Shown here: one piece after another, positions 15,610-23,967 of the stretch
How positions within the stretch are numbered: position 1 is the first letter of the stretch
Layout of the letters: the number at the start of each line of letters is the position of its first letter
Origin: Bacteroidales bacterium
Lineage (GTDB): Bacteria > Bacteroidota > Bacteroidia > Bacteroidales > Muribaculaceae
Reading direction: 5' to 3'
DNA length: 24,119 bases
NCBI GenBank assembly: GCA_030526455.1
Contig: JAUNCU010000006.1
Span: forward strand, 7,441 to 31,559
Program-made: the position numbers and the translations under genes
The notes under the pieces: generated by a model
Told to the model about the DNA's origin: nothing
Databases searched by the model: none
What the model saw: the letters and a program-made list of their open reading frames with translations, nothing else

Positions 15610-16674
15610 TTAGAGCGTCATGCCTTCGGCGTCGCTCTTCGTGCGCACGATGGTTTTGCCCTGAGCGATGCGCTTGCGGTCGATAGCCATCATCACAAAC
15701 GCGTAGATGCCCAGCACCACCAGCAGCAGTTGCTGCACCAGCCACACGGTCCAGGCAAATGCGCTCGCCTGAGGGTTGTAGGGGTCGCCGAGCGGCAATT
15801 CGCCCACGCCGTAGATGGCGAGGCCAAACATGATGGCATACTGCCACGCGCCCACGCCGCCGTTGGTGGGAACCGCCATGCCCAGACTGCTGAACACAAA
15901 CAGCACCAGAATGGCCACCACGCCCAGGTCCTTAGTGAAACTGAATGCCATAGAGGCGATGTAGAGTTGGAAGAAATAGCAGCCCCATATGAGCACCGTG
16001 TAGAGCAGGAACCACCACTTTCCCTCCATCTTCGTGATAGAGATGAGGCCTTCCCAAAGGTTGGTGAGCATGAGTCGCACCTTGCTCAGCACCACATTTT
16101 CGCTCTTGGTCTTGAAAATCCACACCAGCAGCGCCACCATCAATGCTCCGAAGCCCATCAGCGCCCAGAACCACCAGGTGGTGAACATGCTCTCACCGCT
16201 GGCGGCACCCTTCTGCCCCAGGAACTTCATAAACGCACCCTGTGCCAGGAAGAAAGTGACAATAGTGAGCGTGAGCACGGTGAGCGTGTCGCTCAGGCGG
16301 TCGCCCACCATCGATCCCACCACCTTAGAGAACGAAGTGCGTTCGCGCGAAGCGATGTAGCCCGAGCGCCACACCTCGCCCAGACGGGGAGCGAGCAGGT
16401 TGACGAAATAGGTGCCGAAAATACTGTGGATGAGCGCACTCAGCGGCGCATCGATGCCGAGGGCACGCAGTTGGAGTCGCCATCGGCAAGCCCTGAACAC
16501 GTGGCTGAAGATGCTCACCACAATCACGGGGATAAACCAGAGGAAATTCACGTCTTCACGCAGACTCTGCTTGATGGCGTCCATGTCCATGTTGGTATAG
16601 AAAAACCACACCAGCAGCACGCTCAGCGCCACCGGGATGCCGTATTTCAGCAATGGGGATATAATCTTTTTCAC
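15610..16674 (-). CDS. LPG-synthase-TM / UPF0104 flippase-like membrane protein
   Basis: 354 residues with about eight membrane helices, resembling the transmembrane domain family of lysylphosphatidylglycerol synthases (MprF N-terminal half). The family motif region FRACRWRLQLRALG is at about 61-74, followed by LAPRLGEVWRSGYIASRE near 95-112 and TNGGVGAWQYAIMFG near 272-286, all hallmarks of UPF0104. The soluble aminoacyl-transfer domain of MprF is absent, so this is probably a lipid flippase or carrier rather than a synthase. The start is GTG 16674; there is no ATG in frame until residue 29, which would delete the first helix. First gene of the probable operon with the membrane protein, SDR and MATE genes. 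Confidence 0.9.
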   Translation of the reverse strand: MKKIISPLLKYGIPVALSVLLVWFFYTNMDMDAIKQSLREDVNFLWFIPVIVVSIFSHVFRACRWRLQLRALGIDAPLSALIHSIFGTYFVNLLAPRLGEVWRSGYIASRERTSFSKVVGSMVGDRLSDTLTVLTLTIVTFFLAQGAFMKFLGQKGAASGESMFTTWWFWALMGFGALMVALLVWIFKTKSENVVLSKVRLMLTNLWEGLISITKMEGKWWFLLYTVLIWGCYFFQLYIASMAFSFTKDLGVVAILVLFVFSSLGMAVPTNGGVGAWQYAIMFGLAIYGVGELPLGDPYNPQASAFAWTVWLVQQLLLVVLGIYAFVMMAIDRKRIAQGKTIVRTKSDAEGMTL

Positions 16675-16732
16675 TGTGATAAAAATTTCGTTAGTTTGCC
16701 AAAAAGCGCGGCGCGTAGCCGCACACGTCCCA

Positions 16733-16740
16733 CAAAGTTA
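16733..16740 (-). promoter_or_regulatory. Putative -7 box of the flippase-SDR-MATE operon
   Basis: Minus-strand TAACTTTG matches TAnnTTTG. No TTG is seen at 19-21 nt upstream, so only the -7 half is supported. It lies about 59 nt before GTG 16674. Confidence 0.4.
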
Positions 16741-16803
16741 CAAAAAGAAATTAGAAGTTTGGGGATTGGCGGTTGAAAATTAGCCATTAAGTGGCTGCTG
16801 GAA

Positions 16804-16834
16804 TTGCGGAATAAGTTATTTTTTCTTAAATTTG
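16804..16834 (+). promoter_or_regulatory. Promoter of the BspA-like gene
   Basis: TTG (16804-16806), 20 nt, TAAATTTG (16827-16834) fits both Bacteroidetes boxes. It lies about 80 nt upstream of ATG 16914. The leader contains eight T residues at 16861-16868 and an A-rich stretch before the start. The divergent operon promoter is 64 nt away. Confidence 0.75.
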
Positions 16835-16913
16835 CGCTTGGAATAGAATTGCTTATGGCATTTTTTTTCACAACAGACTTAGTAAAAAACAAAACCAACC
16901 TCAATATAGAATT

Positions 16914-19900
16914 ATGAAGAATCTATTATCCCTACTGCTTGCGCTCACAGCGCTGCTGGCTTCTGCCGAGGTGCTGCCCGAGGGTACGACCTTCGAGGCG
17001 GGCTACCTGACCTATGCAGTGTCGTCGCGTTCCACAACGTCCTATCCGTCGGTATCGGTAAAGGGCTTCAGTGCCAAAGGCAACGCCGAAACCAGCCTTT
17101 CGCTCCAAATCCCCACTTCGGTGAACTATGGAGGCGAAACCTACAAAGTGCTCTCTATCGACCCCTCGGCGTTCAAGAACAAGACCAACATCACCTATCT
17201 GCGCATCAACTATGGCGTGCTCACGGTGGCGACCGACGCGTTTTCTGGCTGTAGCAAACTCGCCACGGTGCGTATTCCCTCGTCGGTGAAATACATCTAC
17301 AGCGGTGCGTTTCAGAACTGCTCGAGCCTGAAGATGGTGGCGATATGCATCACCGACCCTGCAGCGGTGCACATCAGCCCTTTGGCATTCTCTACCGTGT
17401 CGGGCTCAACGCTCCACGTGGCCAAGACCGACTACGATGCGCTCGACCGCTACAAGGAGCATATCGCTTTTAAAAGTCAATTCACATCTATCATAAGAAG
17501 TAGCGATGCGTGGGATTTCGACATGTTTGACGGCGCACGCCTGTGTGTGACCAAGGCTCCCGACAAGGGCGTGACGGGCGAAACTGCTATCGTGGGCTTC
17601 GATGGCAACAGCCTCAGCCAGGGCACCTATAGCCACTCGGCCAAATATACGGTGGCGTGCTACAATTACGATGTGGTGGAGGTGGCACCCTATGCCGTCC
17701 AAGGCTGCGCCCAACTGGCAACACTCGACCTCGCCTATCTCACCACCCTCAAGACGATAAAGAACAACGCATTCCAGAATTGCGCCAATCTCACTTCGGT
17801 GTCGCTTCCCACGTCGCTCACCACTATCGGGAGCGCGGCCTTCGGCAAGTGCACCAGCCTCACGAGCATCACTGTGCCCAAGGGCGTGACCAGCCTGAGC
17901 GCCTATTTCGTGGATGGCAGCACAAAACTCACGGCCATCAACGTGGATGAAGCCAATGGTAGTTACAGTTCGGTGTGTGGCGTGCTCTTCAACAAGACCC
18001 GCACCAAACTGATGCGCTGCCCCGAAGGCTTCTCTACCTTCACCACCATCGACGAGCGCCTCATCCCCGCCAGCGTCATTACCATCGGCAATTATTCTTT
18101 CGAGAATTGCAAGAAAATCCTGGCGCTGGAGTTGCCCTACGGCGTGAAGTTGCTGGGCACGTCGGCCTTCCGTGGCTGCACCATGCTGCAGTATGCAGTG
18201 GTGCCAAGCACCGTTTCCACCTGGAACAGCAACGTGTTTGCTGGCTGCACCGGCATGACCACACTCTTTTGCAACTTGGCCATGCCGCCAGCGGTAGGCG
18301 CCAGCGAATTTGAGGACCTCAAGCGCACTCGTCTCTTCGTGCCCTACAAGTCGATGAGCCGCTACAAGCAGGCCACCGGGTGGAGCACCTGGCCCACTGT
18401 CCTCAATGGCGCATTCGACTACTTTGTGAAAGATGTGGTGAAAGGCCCCGGCACATCCTCCTATCGCGCTGGTTTCACCATCACCAGTGCCGCCTCCGAG
18501 CGCATCGATGGCGAGCCTTACGACGGCCGCGCCATGCTCAGTTATATCCCCGACTATGTGGCCAGTGGCTCGACGATGGAGGTCAACATTCCTAAGCATA
18601 TTACCCTGTATGGTAACAACTATGCCGTTACGGCCGTGGGTTCGCAGGTGTTCCCACTCGGCTTGAGCGCCAACACCACCGTGAATCTCGGCGAAAATGT
18701 CGATACCATTGCCGACTACGCTTTCGCCGAAAAGGCTATGCTTAAGGCTGTTAAGTTTGGTCCTCGCGTCACCGATATTGGCGTGTCGGCTTTCTATAAA
18801 TGCGGCCTTTCGGGCTATATCGACATCCCCTATGGCGTGGTAAGGGTGCGCGACAATAGTTTCGCCTACAATAATATTGAGCACCTGCTGGTGCCTTCAT
18901 CGGCTATGCTGCTTGATTATGCTTTTGTTGCGGGAAATAAAAAACTCAAAGAACTCGTGGTGAACGATGCCTACTGGTCGAATTACGATGAGTGGGATCT
19001 TACTGGCATTCCTACTACATGCCGTCTCTACGTGCCCACCAACGCAGTGTGGCGATATAGGAACAACAGCAAGTGGGGCAAGTTGCAAGTGAGCGCCGGT
19101 AGCTACGATTTCACCTACCGCGATGCGAAAATGAACGACACGCGCTATCACATGACCGTGACGAGCGCTGCTCCGGTAACCAAGAATGGCTTTACTTACG
19201 ACGGTAAGGCGAAATACGTGTATCATCCGGCTGTCAGCGAGATGACCGGTTCATTCACCGCCTCACGTTACGAAACCCATCAACTCACCGGGAAGAACTA
19301 CTTGATGACAGAATTTGCCGACAGTCTGTTGGCCGACTGCTCTGGCATCAACGAGGTGAAGTACAATACGGAGAGTTGCATTGAGCGCATTGGTGAAAGG
19401 GCCTTTATGGGTTCGGGTATCACCTCTTTTGAAGTGCCCGCTTCATGCACAAGCATCGGCTGGGCAGCCTTCAGTTATTGTGCGTCGCTTAAAGAAATAT
19501 TTTTCAACACCCCCGCCACCACATGCACTTGGGAAAAGCAGTTCATAGGCATGAATGCAAGCGACTTCAAGATGTATGTCGATTGGCGCGAGTATTCCGA
19601 CCGTAAGACAACCGTATATGGCTGGACGAAGTATTCTTCCGAGACCAATCTGCCCATTGCGCGCCTCAATGCCCACTTCAAGATGAGCAGCGACGCCACC
19701 ACCTTCGCGGTTGATCAGCCTGTGGATTGGGCTGCAGCAGGCATTAATGCCTATGTGGTGAAGAGTTACGACAAGAATGCCCGCAAGGCCATCACCCAGA
19801 AGGTGACCGCAACGCCTGCGAGCTGCGCGGTGCTCCTCGATGGCTTTGAAAAGAACAAAACCTACAAGCTGCAGCGCCCCGCCACCAACCCAAGTTCGGT

Positions 19901-20273
19901 TACCAACTTGCTCCATGGCGCTATTGGTGCCAACATGGACATTTACGCTGCTTCGGTGGGCTACCAGTTCAACATGACGAACAAAAACTTCTTCCGCCCC
20001 ACCGCCACTTCCATCCTCTATAAAGGCTTCGCCTTTCTTAGCATCCCGGCTGTGGATGCTGGCAAGACCACCACTATCGAAGTTGACCTGTGGGCACAGG
20101 CGCTGAAAGGCGACGTGAACGGCGATGGCCAAGTGAACGTGAGCGACGTGACCGCCCTCATCAACAAAATCCTCGGCACCGCCACCTACGCCGACAGCGT
20201 GTGCGACATCAACGCCGACGGCCAAGTGAACGTGAGCGACGTGACAGCGCTCATCAATTTGATTCTGGGATAG
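16914..20273 (+). CDS. BspA-type leucine-rich-repeat protein with dockerin-like C-terminus
   Basis: 1119 residues, secreted: signal peptide 1-18 (MKNLLSLLLALTALLASA). It carries LRR_5 (BspA/TpLRR) repeats in four blocks, about 26-195, 200-500, 500-728 and 730-905, with units such as AFQNCANLTSVSLPTSLTTI. Blocks end with the typical RLYVPTNAVWRY / RLFVPYKSMSRYKQATGW element and restart with a short linker (FDYFVKD, YDFTYRD). Residues about 920-1062 form a separate beta domain. Residues 1066-1119 are a dockerin-type pair of calcium loops: D1067-N1069-D1071 (GDVNGDGQVNVSD) and D1098-N1100-D1102 (DINADGQVNVSD), 31 residues apart, each followed by the ALIN helix. BspA proteins bind host or bacterial surfaces; the ligand here is unknown. 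No lipobox and no obvious type IX sorting tail. It stands alone with its own promoter and converges on the GLUG gene. Confidence 0.93.
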   Translation: MKNLLSLLLALTALLASAEVLPEGTTFEAGYLTYAVSSRSTTSYPSVSVKGFSAKGNAETSLSLQIPTSVNYGGETYKVLSIDPSAFKNKTNITYLRINYGVLTVATDAFSGCSKLATVRIPSSVKYIYSGAFQNCSSLKMVAICITDPAAVHISPLAFSTVSGSTLHVAKTDYDALDRYKEHIAFKSQFTSIIRSSDAWDFDMFDGARLCVTKAPDKGVTGETAIVGFDGNSLSQGTYSHSAKYTVACYNYDVVEVAPYAVQGCAQLATLDLAYLTTLKTIKNNAFQNCANLTSVSLPTSLTTIGSAAFGKCTSLTSITVPKGVTSLSAYFVDGSTKLTAINVDEANGSYSSVCGVLFNKTRTKLMRCPEGFSTFTTIDERLIPASVITIGNYSFENCKKILALELPYGVKLLGTSAFRGCTMLQYAVVPSTVSTWNSNVFAGCTGMTTLFCNLAMPPAVGASEFEDLKRTRLFVPYKSMSRYKQATGWSTWPTVLNGAFDYFVKDVVKGPGTSSYRAGFTITSAASERIDGEPYDGRAMLSYIPDYVASGSTMEVNIPKHITLYGNNYAVTAVGSQVFPLGLSANTTVNLGENVDTIADYAFAEKAMLKAVKFGPRVTDIGVSAFYKCGLSGYIDIPYGVVRVRDNSFAYNNIEHLLVPSSAMLLDYAFVAGNKKLKELVVNDAYWSNYDEWDLTGIPTTCRLYVPTNAVWRYRNNSKWGKLQVSAGSYDFTYRDAKMNDTRYHMTVTSAAPVTKNGFTYDGKAKYVYHPAVSEMTGSFTASRYETHQLTGKNYLMTEFADSLLADCSGINEVKYNTESCIERIGERAFMGSGITSFEVPASCTSIGWAAFSYCASLKEIFFNTPATTCTWEKQFIGMNASDFKMYVDWREYSDRKTTVYGWTKYSSETNLPIARLNAHFKMSSDATTFAVDQPVDWAAAGINAYVVKSYDKNARKAITQKVTATPASCAVLLDGFEKNKTYKLQRPATNPSSVTNLLHGAIGANMDIYAASVGYQFNMTNKNFFRPTATSILYKGFAFLSIPAVDAGKTTTIEVDLWAQALKGDVNGDGQVNVSDVTALINKILGTATYADSVCDINADGQVNVSDVTALINLILG
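20127..20245 (+). repeat. 26-bp direct duplication within the dockerin-like module
   Basis: The 26 bases at 20127-20152 recur without change at 20220-20245 (offset 93 nt, 31 codons). Both encode GQVNVSDVT. Identity at the DNA level, including synonymous positions, suggests recent duplication or gene conversion of the calcium-loop unit. Confidence 0.85.
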
Positions 20274-20289
20274 GGCGGCCTCTCCCAAA

Positions 20290-20353
20290 CCCTCCCCTGA
20301 TGGGAAGGGCTTGCAATGCTATTGTTTTGGCACAGACTCCCCCTGCGTGGGGG
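20290..20353. repeat. GC-rich hairpin pair in the convergent spacer
   Basis: Two hairpins: CCCTCCCC / GGGAAGGG (20290-20297, 20302-20309; one mismatch, 4-nt loop) and CCCCC / GGGGG (20339-20343, 20349-20353). Neither has a T-tract. They may be a decayed intergenic repeat; I cannot assign a function. Confidence 0.35.
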
Positions 20354-20361
20354 CAAAATAT

Positions 20362-20398
20362 AAAAGCGCGAAGCCTGGTTGATGGGCTTCGCGCTTTT
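20362..20398. terminator. Bidirectional terminator between convergent genes
   Basis: A perfect 14-bp stem AAAAGCGCGAAGCC / GGCTTCGCGCTTTT has a 9-nt loop and T- and A-ends on the two strands. It lies 88 nt after the BspA-like gene and 53 nt after the GLUG gene, so it can end both transcripts. Confidence 0.9.
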
Positions 20399-20451
20399 GC
20401 GATTTGTTTAGGGGGGATGACGTCGGTCTTATTTGACCATTGACGCCCTTC

Positions 20452-23400
20452 CTACTTGATTACCTTTGCGGCTTGTTGTGTGCCGTCGGTGTATTCTGTG
20501 ATCTGGATGCAAGCGCCTGCAGGCTCGAGGATTTGAGCGCCGTTGAGGTTGTAGTAGCGCACGCTCTTCACGTCCTTGCTAGCGTTCACGTCGTTGACGC
20601 CGGTCTTGCCGCCAAGGTAGTTCACGTTGATTACGATTTTGCGCTCATGAACCTTGTTGCCTTCGCCGTTGGCTTTCTTCTTGGCTTGGAGAGCCGAACT
20701 TGGGATGATGGTGATGGTGATTTCGCCAGTGAAAGGATCGCCGTTGAAGGTGGCCTTGTTGCCCTCGATTTCGAGACCTGCGTAGTCGCAATACATTTCA
20801 ACGCCTTCAGGGTGACCAATGTTGAAGTCTTGAGTGATGATTTCGGGATCGCTTTCGTTCTCGGCTGGCACCACTGCCACGGCGTACATCTTGGCGTAGT
20901 CATTGTCTTGGAATGCTTTCAGCACTGGGAAGCAGTAGGCGCCTGCGCTTACGAACTTGTCGCTTGGCACTTGCAGGCAAAGTTCACGAGCACTGTAGCC
21001 CACTTCGGGGTTGGTGGGTTCGGCAGTGATAGCGCCTTGGCACATACCCAGGAGATACATCGTGTTCTCGATGGTGTCGTTGTATTGGTAAAGTTCGGTT
21101 TCGCTCATAGGAGTGCCCTTAGGACGCCACATGGTGCCGTTGTTGTAGGTGTGCACGCCCAGGATGTGTCCACAAGAGTCGGCATCGGCCACGATTTCGC
21201 CAGTGTTGAAGCAGTTGCGCACCGATGGGGTGTAGTTGATGTGGTCTTTCAGCGTCTTGGCTGTGCTGTGGTAAGGCCAAGCCATCACACCAGCCACGCG
21301 GCTGCGGCCAGTCACCTTACCAGCGTTGTAACTGTCGAATACGTCGGTAGCGCCATAGGCCACGATACCGCTGGCAGCGTTGTTGTCTTTCGCGCCGATG
21401 CCTGCGGTTTCGGCAGTGGTGGTGATGTTACCCACGTTGAAGCATTCCTTCACATGGCTGTCGTAGGGGTTGTAGCCCACGATACCAGCAGCGCGGTTCA
21501 CGGCCGATACATTGCCCACGTTGAGGCATTGCTCGATGATGTTGTGGGTGTTGAAACCGCCCACGATACCGCCTACCCAGTAACTGTTAGATTTCACTTC
21601 GCCGTAGTTGATGCACTTAGAAATCTTATTCTTGTAGAAGGTGGTGTCGGCAGCGAACGACTGGAATTGACCCACGATACCGCCGGTAGAGGTACCCTTG
21701 TTGTAGGCTGCGCCATTGCTGTGGATTGTGCCGGTGTTGGTGCAAGATTCAATGTCGGAGCCATAGCCGAAGCCGATGATGCCGCCCACGTAGTTACCGC
21801 CTGCGCAGGTGATGTCGCCATGGTTGTGGCAATTCTTCACGTGGATATATCCCAGGTCGGCAGAGCCGCGATAGTTAGCGAATACGCCAGCCACGTAGGG
21901 AGTTTCGCCATTGCTGGTGACGTTGCCGTAGTTCACGCAGTTTTCATAAGTGCCACCATACATAGTGTAGCCAAACACGCCTGCAGTTGCATAACTGCCG
22001 CTGGCTGCAGTGGTGGTGATGTTGCCACGGTTCACGCAGTTTTTAGCGTTGCTAGTGCCCACGGTGTGAGCGTAGCCGCTGATACCAGCCACCCACTTGT
22101 TGGCGGTGATGTCGGCAGTGTTTTCGCAGTTTTCATAATCGCTGAAGAAGGTGTAGGCGTTGATACCCGATACACAGTCGACCTTGCTGGGTTCTGCAAC
22201 GTTCATTGTGCCCTTGTTAGAGCAATTGTAGAAATTGGTTGCATAGCCATAACCGCACACGCCAGCAATCCACGATGAAGTCATCACCGAGTTGATGTCC
22301 ATCACGCCCGCGAAGTGGCAGTTGCGCACTGTGCTCTTGAAATTGGCATAACCAATCACGCCGCCACATGCCTGGCAACTAGCGCCAAGTGTCACGTGGG
22401 CAGTGCTGGTGCAGTTTTCGATAGTGGAATTGGCTTGAGCGGTGCCCACTACAGGACCGCTGTTGGTGCTGGCGAAAGAGAATTCGCCAGTCACATTGAT
22501 ATTCTTCACTACGCCTCCGCCGAGCACGCCGATAAGGCCTTGGTGCTTTTCGCTTGTGGTGAGGTTGGCAATGATGGTGTGGTTGCCACCGTCGAAGGTG
22601 CCATAGAACGGAGTGGTGTTGCTACCGATTGCGGGCACGGAGTCGTTGCTGAAGTCGAGGTCGGCCACCACTTTCACGAATTGGTCTTGGAAAGTGACAC
22701 CGCTGTGGCTTGCTGCTGCCACGGCTTTCCAGTCGGCCACGTTTTCAATGCGGTAAGGGTCGTTTTCAGTACCAGTGCCCTTGAGGCCTTCAGCCTGTGC
22801 GGGAGCGGGCCACGCGATGGCGTTGTCGCACTCGATGCGGCCTTCGGTGAGCACGCCCACGGTGTAACTGCTGTAATAAGCACTCCATGGGCCCCAGGCG
22901 AGCGCCTTGTCGCCATCGGCCACAGCGTTGAGGCTAGTGTTGTAGAGGTATACTTTCTCCGATGCTGGGTTGTAGTATTCCACGCCAGCAATGGTGAAAG
23001 CCCGGAATTTGTTGAGCACATTTTGATAGAACATGGTGTTGCCGCCAATCTTCACCACTTTGCGGCTGCTCATAGGCATGCTGATTTCAAGACCGCCACC
23101 GCCGAAGTTGGTGATGGAGAGATTGTGGTCGTTTTGCGTTACGTTCACCAGGGTCCAGTATTCGGTGTTGTCGTTAGGCTTCTTCCAAGTCATCTTGGCG
23201 TTGCTTGGGATAATCTTAGCGCCATTGGCCACATAGAATACGGTGCCAGCCTTTTCGCCTTCCTTCACCACATAGCCGAAGAGGCCTTCGATTTCGAGCG
23301 AAGTGGCGCTGGTGGCTTTCGCCTTCACGCTTGTGGCGGTGGAGTCGATGGCAAGGGTGTAGGTGGTTTTGCCGGCGCTGCTGGTGGATTCTTTAATCAC

Positions 23401-23865
23401 GAAAGGAACCACCACGATATCGCCATATTCCTCGCTATTGCCCACCACTTGAAACGATGGGATTTCGTATTCGCCCGCAGTGGCGGTAGCACTGGCCACG
23501 AACACACTTCCCTGTATGAAGAGGCTGCCAATGCCGATGTCGTTGCCTATTTGCTTCATTTTCACAATGCCACCGCCATCGCCGAATGTGCCTTCGAAGC
23601 CAGTCTTGTAGGTGGCAATAAAGTTGCTCCACTCGCTGGGGAAGGCTGCGGCCACTCTTTTTCCTTGGGCTTTGTGAGGTGGCTTCACAGTCTTGATCTC
23701 AATGGAAGAGAGATCGTAGGCTTTGGTGTTATTTGACTGCATCTCTACCACTTGCGTGACGAGATTTTCTGGAGCCTCGCCATCGGCAATGGCGGGCATT
23801 GTCACTTGCGCATTCATACCGAACGCGAGAGCGACCGTTGCGAAAAATGAATAATACTTCTTCAT
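20452..23865 (-). CDS. Large secreted GLUG-repeat beta-helix protein with type IX-like sorting tail
   Basis: 1137 residues, secreted: signal peptide 1-19/20 (MKKYYSFFATVALAFGMNAQ). Residues 21-360 are a beta-rich region I do not recognise. From 363 (GTGTENDPYRIENVADW) a GLUG-type beta-helix begins, with the usual FYGTFDGGNHTI lead-in. About 13 units of 25-35 residues run to about 905, with pattern [KE]NCxNxGxI-(spacer)-GGIIG; 12 units keep the Cys. The C-terminal segment 1085-1137 (RYYNLNGAQILEPAG ... QQAAKVIK) has the form of Bacteroidales sorting tails related to the T9SS type A domain. The family is associated with adhesion and surface display. Monocistronic; the putative promoter contains a 13-bp A-tract. 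Confidence 0.9.
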   Translation of the reverse strand: MKKYYSFFATVALAFGMNAQVTMPAIADGEAPENLVTQVVEMQSNNTKAYDLSSIEIKTVKPPHKAQGKRVAAAFPSEWSNFIATYKTGFEGTFGDGGGIVKMKQIGNDIGIGSLFIQGSVFVASATATAGEYEIPSFQVVGNSEEYGDIVVVPFVIKESTSSAGKTTYTLAIDSTATSVKAKATSATSLEIEGLFGYVVKEGEKAGTVFYVANGAKIIPSNAKMTWKKPNDNTEYWTLVNVTQNDHNLSITNFGGGGLEISMPMSSRKVVKIGGNTMFYQNVLNKFRAFTIAGVEYYNPASEKVYLYNTSLNAVADGDKALAWGPWSAYYSSYTVGVLTEGRIECDNAIAWPAPAQAEGLKGTGTENDPYRIENVADWKAVAAASHSGVTFQDQFVKVVADLDFSNDSVPAIGSNTTPFYGTFDGGNHTIIANLTTSEKHQGLIGVLGGGVVKNINVTGEFSFASTNSGPVVGTAQANSTIENCTSTAHVTLGASCQACGGVIGYANFKSTVRNCHFAGVMDINSVMTSSWIAGVCGYGYATNFYNCSNKGTMNVAEPSKVDCVSGINAYTFFSDYENCENTADITANKWVAGISGYAHTVGTSNAKNCVNRGNITTTAASGSYATAGVFGYTMYGGTYENCVNYGNVTSNGETPYVAGVFANYRGSADLGYIHVKNCHNHGDITCAGGNYVGGIIGFGYGSDIESCTNTGTIHSNGAAYNKGTSTGGIVGQFQSFAADTTFYKNKISKCINYGEVKSNSYWVGGIVGGFNTHNIIEQCLNVGNVSAVNRAAGIVGYNPYDSHVKECFNVGNITTTAETAGIGAKDNNAASGIVAYGATDVFDSYNAGKVTGRSRVAGVMAWPYHSTAKTLKDHINYTPSVRNCFNTGEIVADADSCGHILGVHTYNNGTMWRPKGTPMSETELYQYNDTIENTMYLLGMCQGAITAEPTNPEVGYSARELCLQVPSDKFVSAGAYCFPVLKAFQDNDYAKMYAVAVVPAENESDPEIITQDFNIGHPEGVEMYCDYAGLEIEGNKATFNGDPFTGEITITIIPSSALQAKKKANGEGNKVHERKIVINVNYLGGKTGVNDVNASKDVKSVRYYNLNGAQILEPAGACIQITEYTDGTQQAAKVIK

Positions 23866-23914
23866 AAATATTTGTTTTTATGAGGTAAATTCTTGTGGTA
23901 TGTAATTTTCGGTG

Positions 23915-23943
23915 TAAACGTAGTTATTTTTTTTTTTTTGCAA
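23915..23943 (-). promoter_or_regulatory. Putative GLUG-gene promoter with 13-bp A-tract spacer
   Basis: On the minus strand: TTG (23941-23943), C, thirteen A residues (23927-23939), TAAC, then TACGTTTA (23915-23922), which is seven of eight to the -7 box pattern (last G replaced by A). The spacer is 18 nt, one short of the 19-21 optimum. Length changes in the A-tract would change promoter strength. Confidence 0.45.
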
Positions 23944-23967
23944 GTGATTCGTGAAAATTCATCACTT
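23942..23967. promoter_or_regulatory. 7-bp dyad overlapping the -33 element
   Basis: Arms AAGTGAT (23942-23948) and ATCACTT (23961-23967) are separated by 12 nt; the left arm covers the putative -33 TTG. The position suits an operator for a dimeric regulator, but the dyad is short and could be chance. Confidence 0.25.

Noticed and set aside
17406..18884. Minus-strand frame of 492 codons inside the BspA-like gene
   Set aside because: Antisense of repeated LRR codons; no motif.
20440..22278. Plus-strand frame of 612 codons opposite the GLUG-repeat gene
   Set aside because: Antisense of repeats; Val/Ala/His-rich with no domain.
21100..22500. Possible DNA repeat array in the GLUG gene
   Set aside because: The repeated NCxNxG units are protein repeats of 25-35 residues with diverged DNA; no spacer or array structure.
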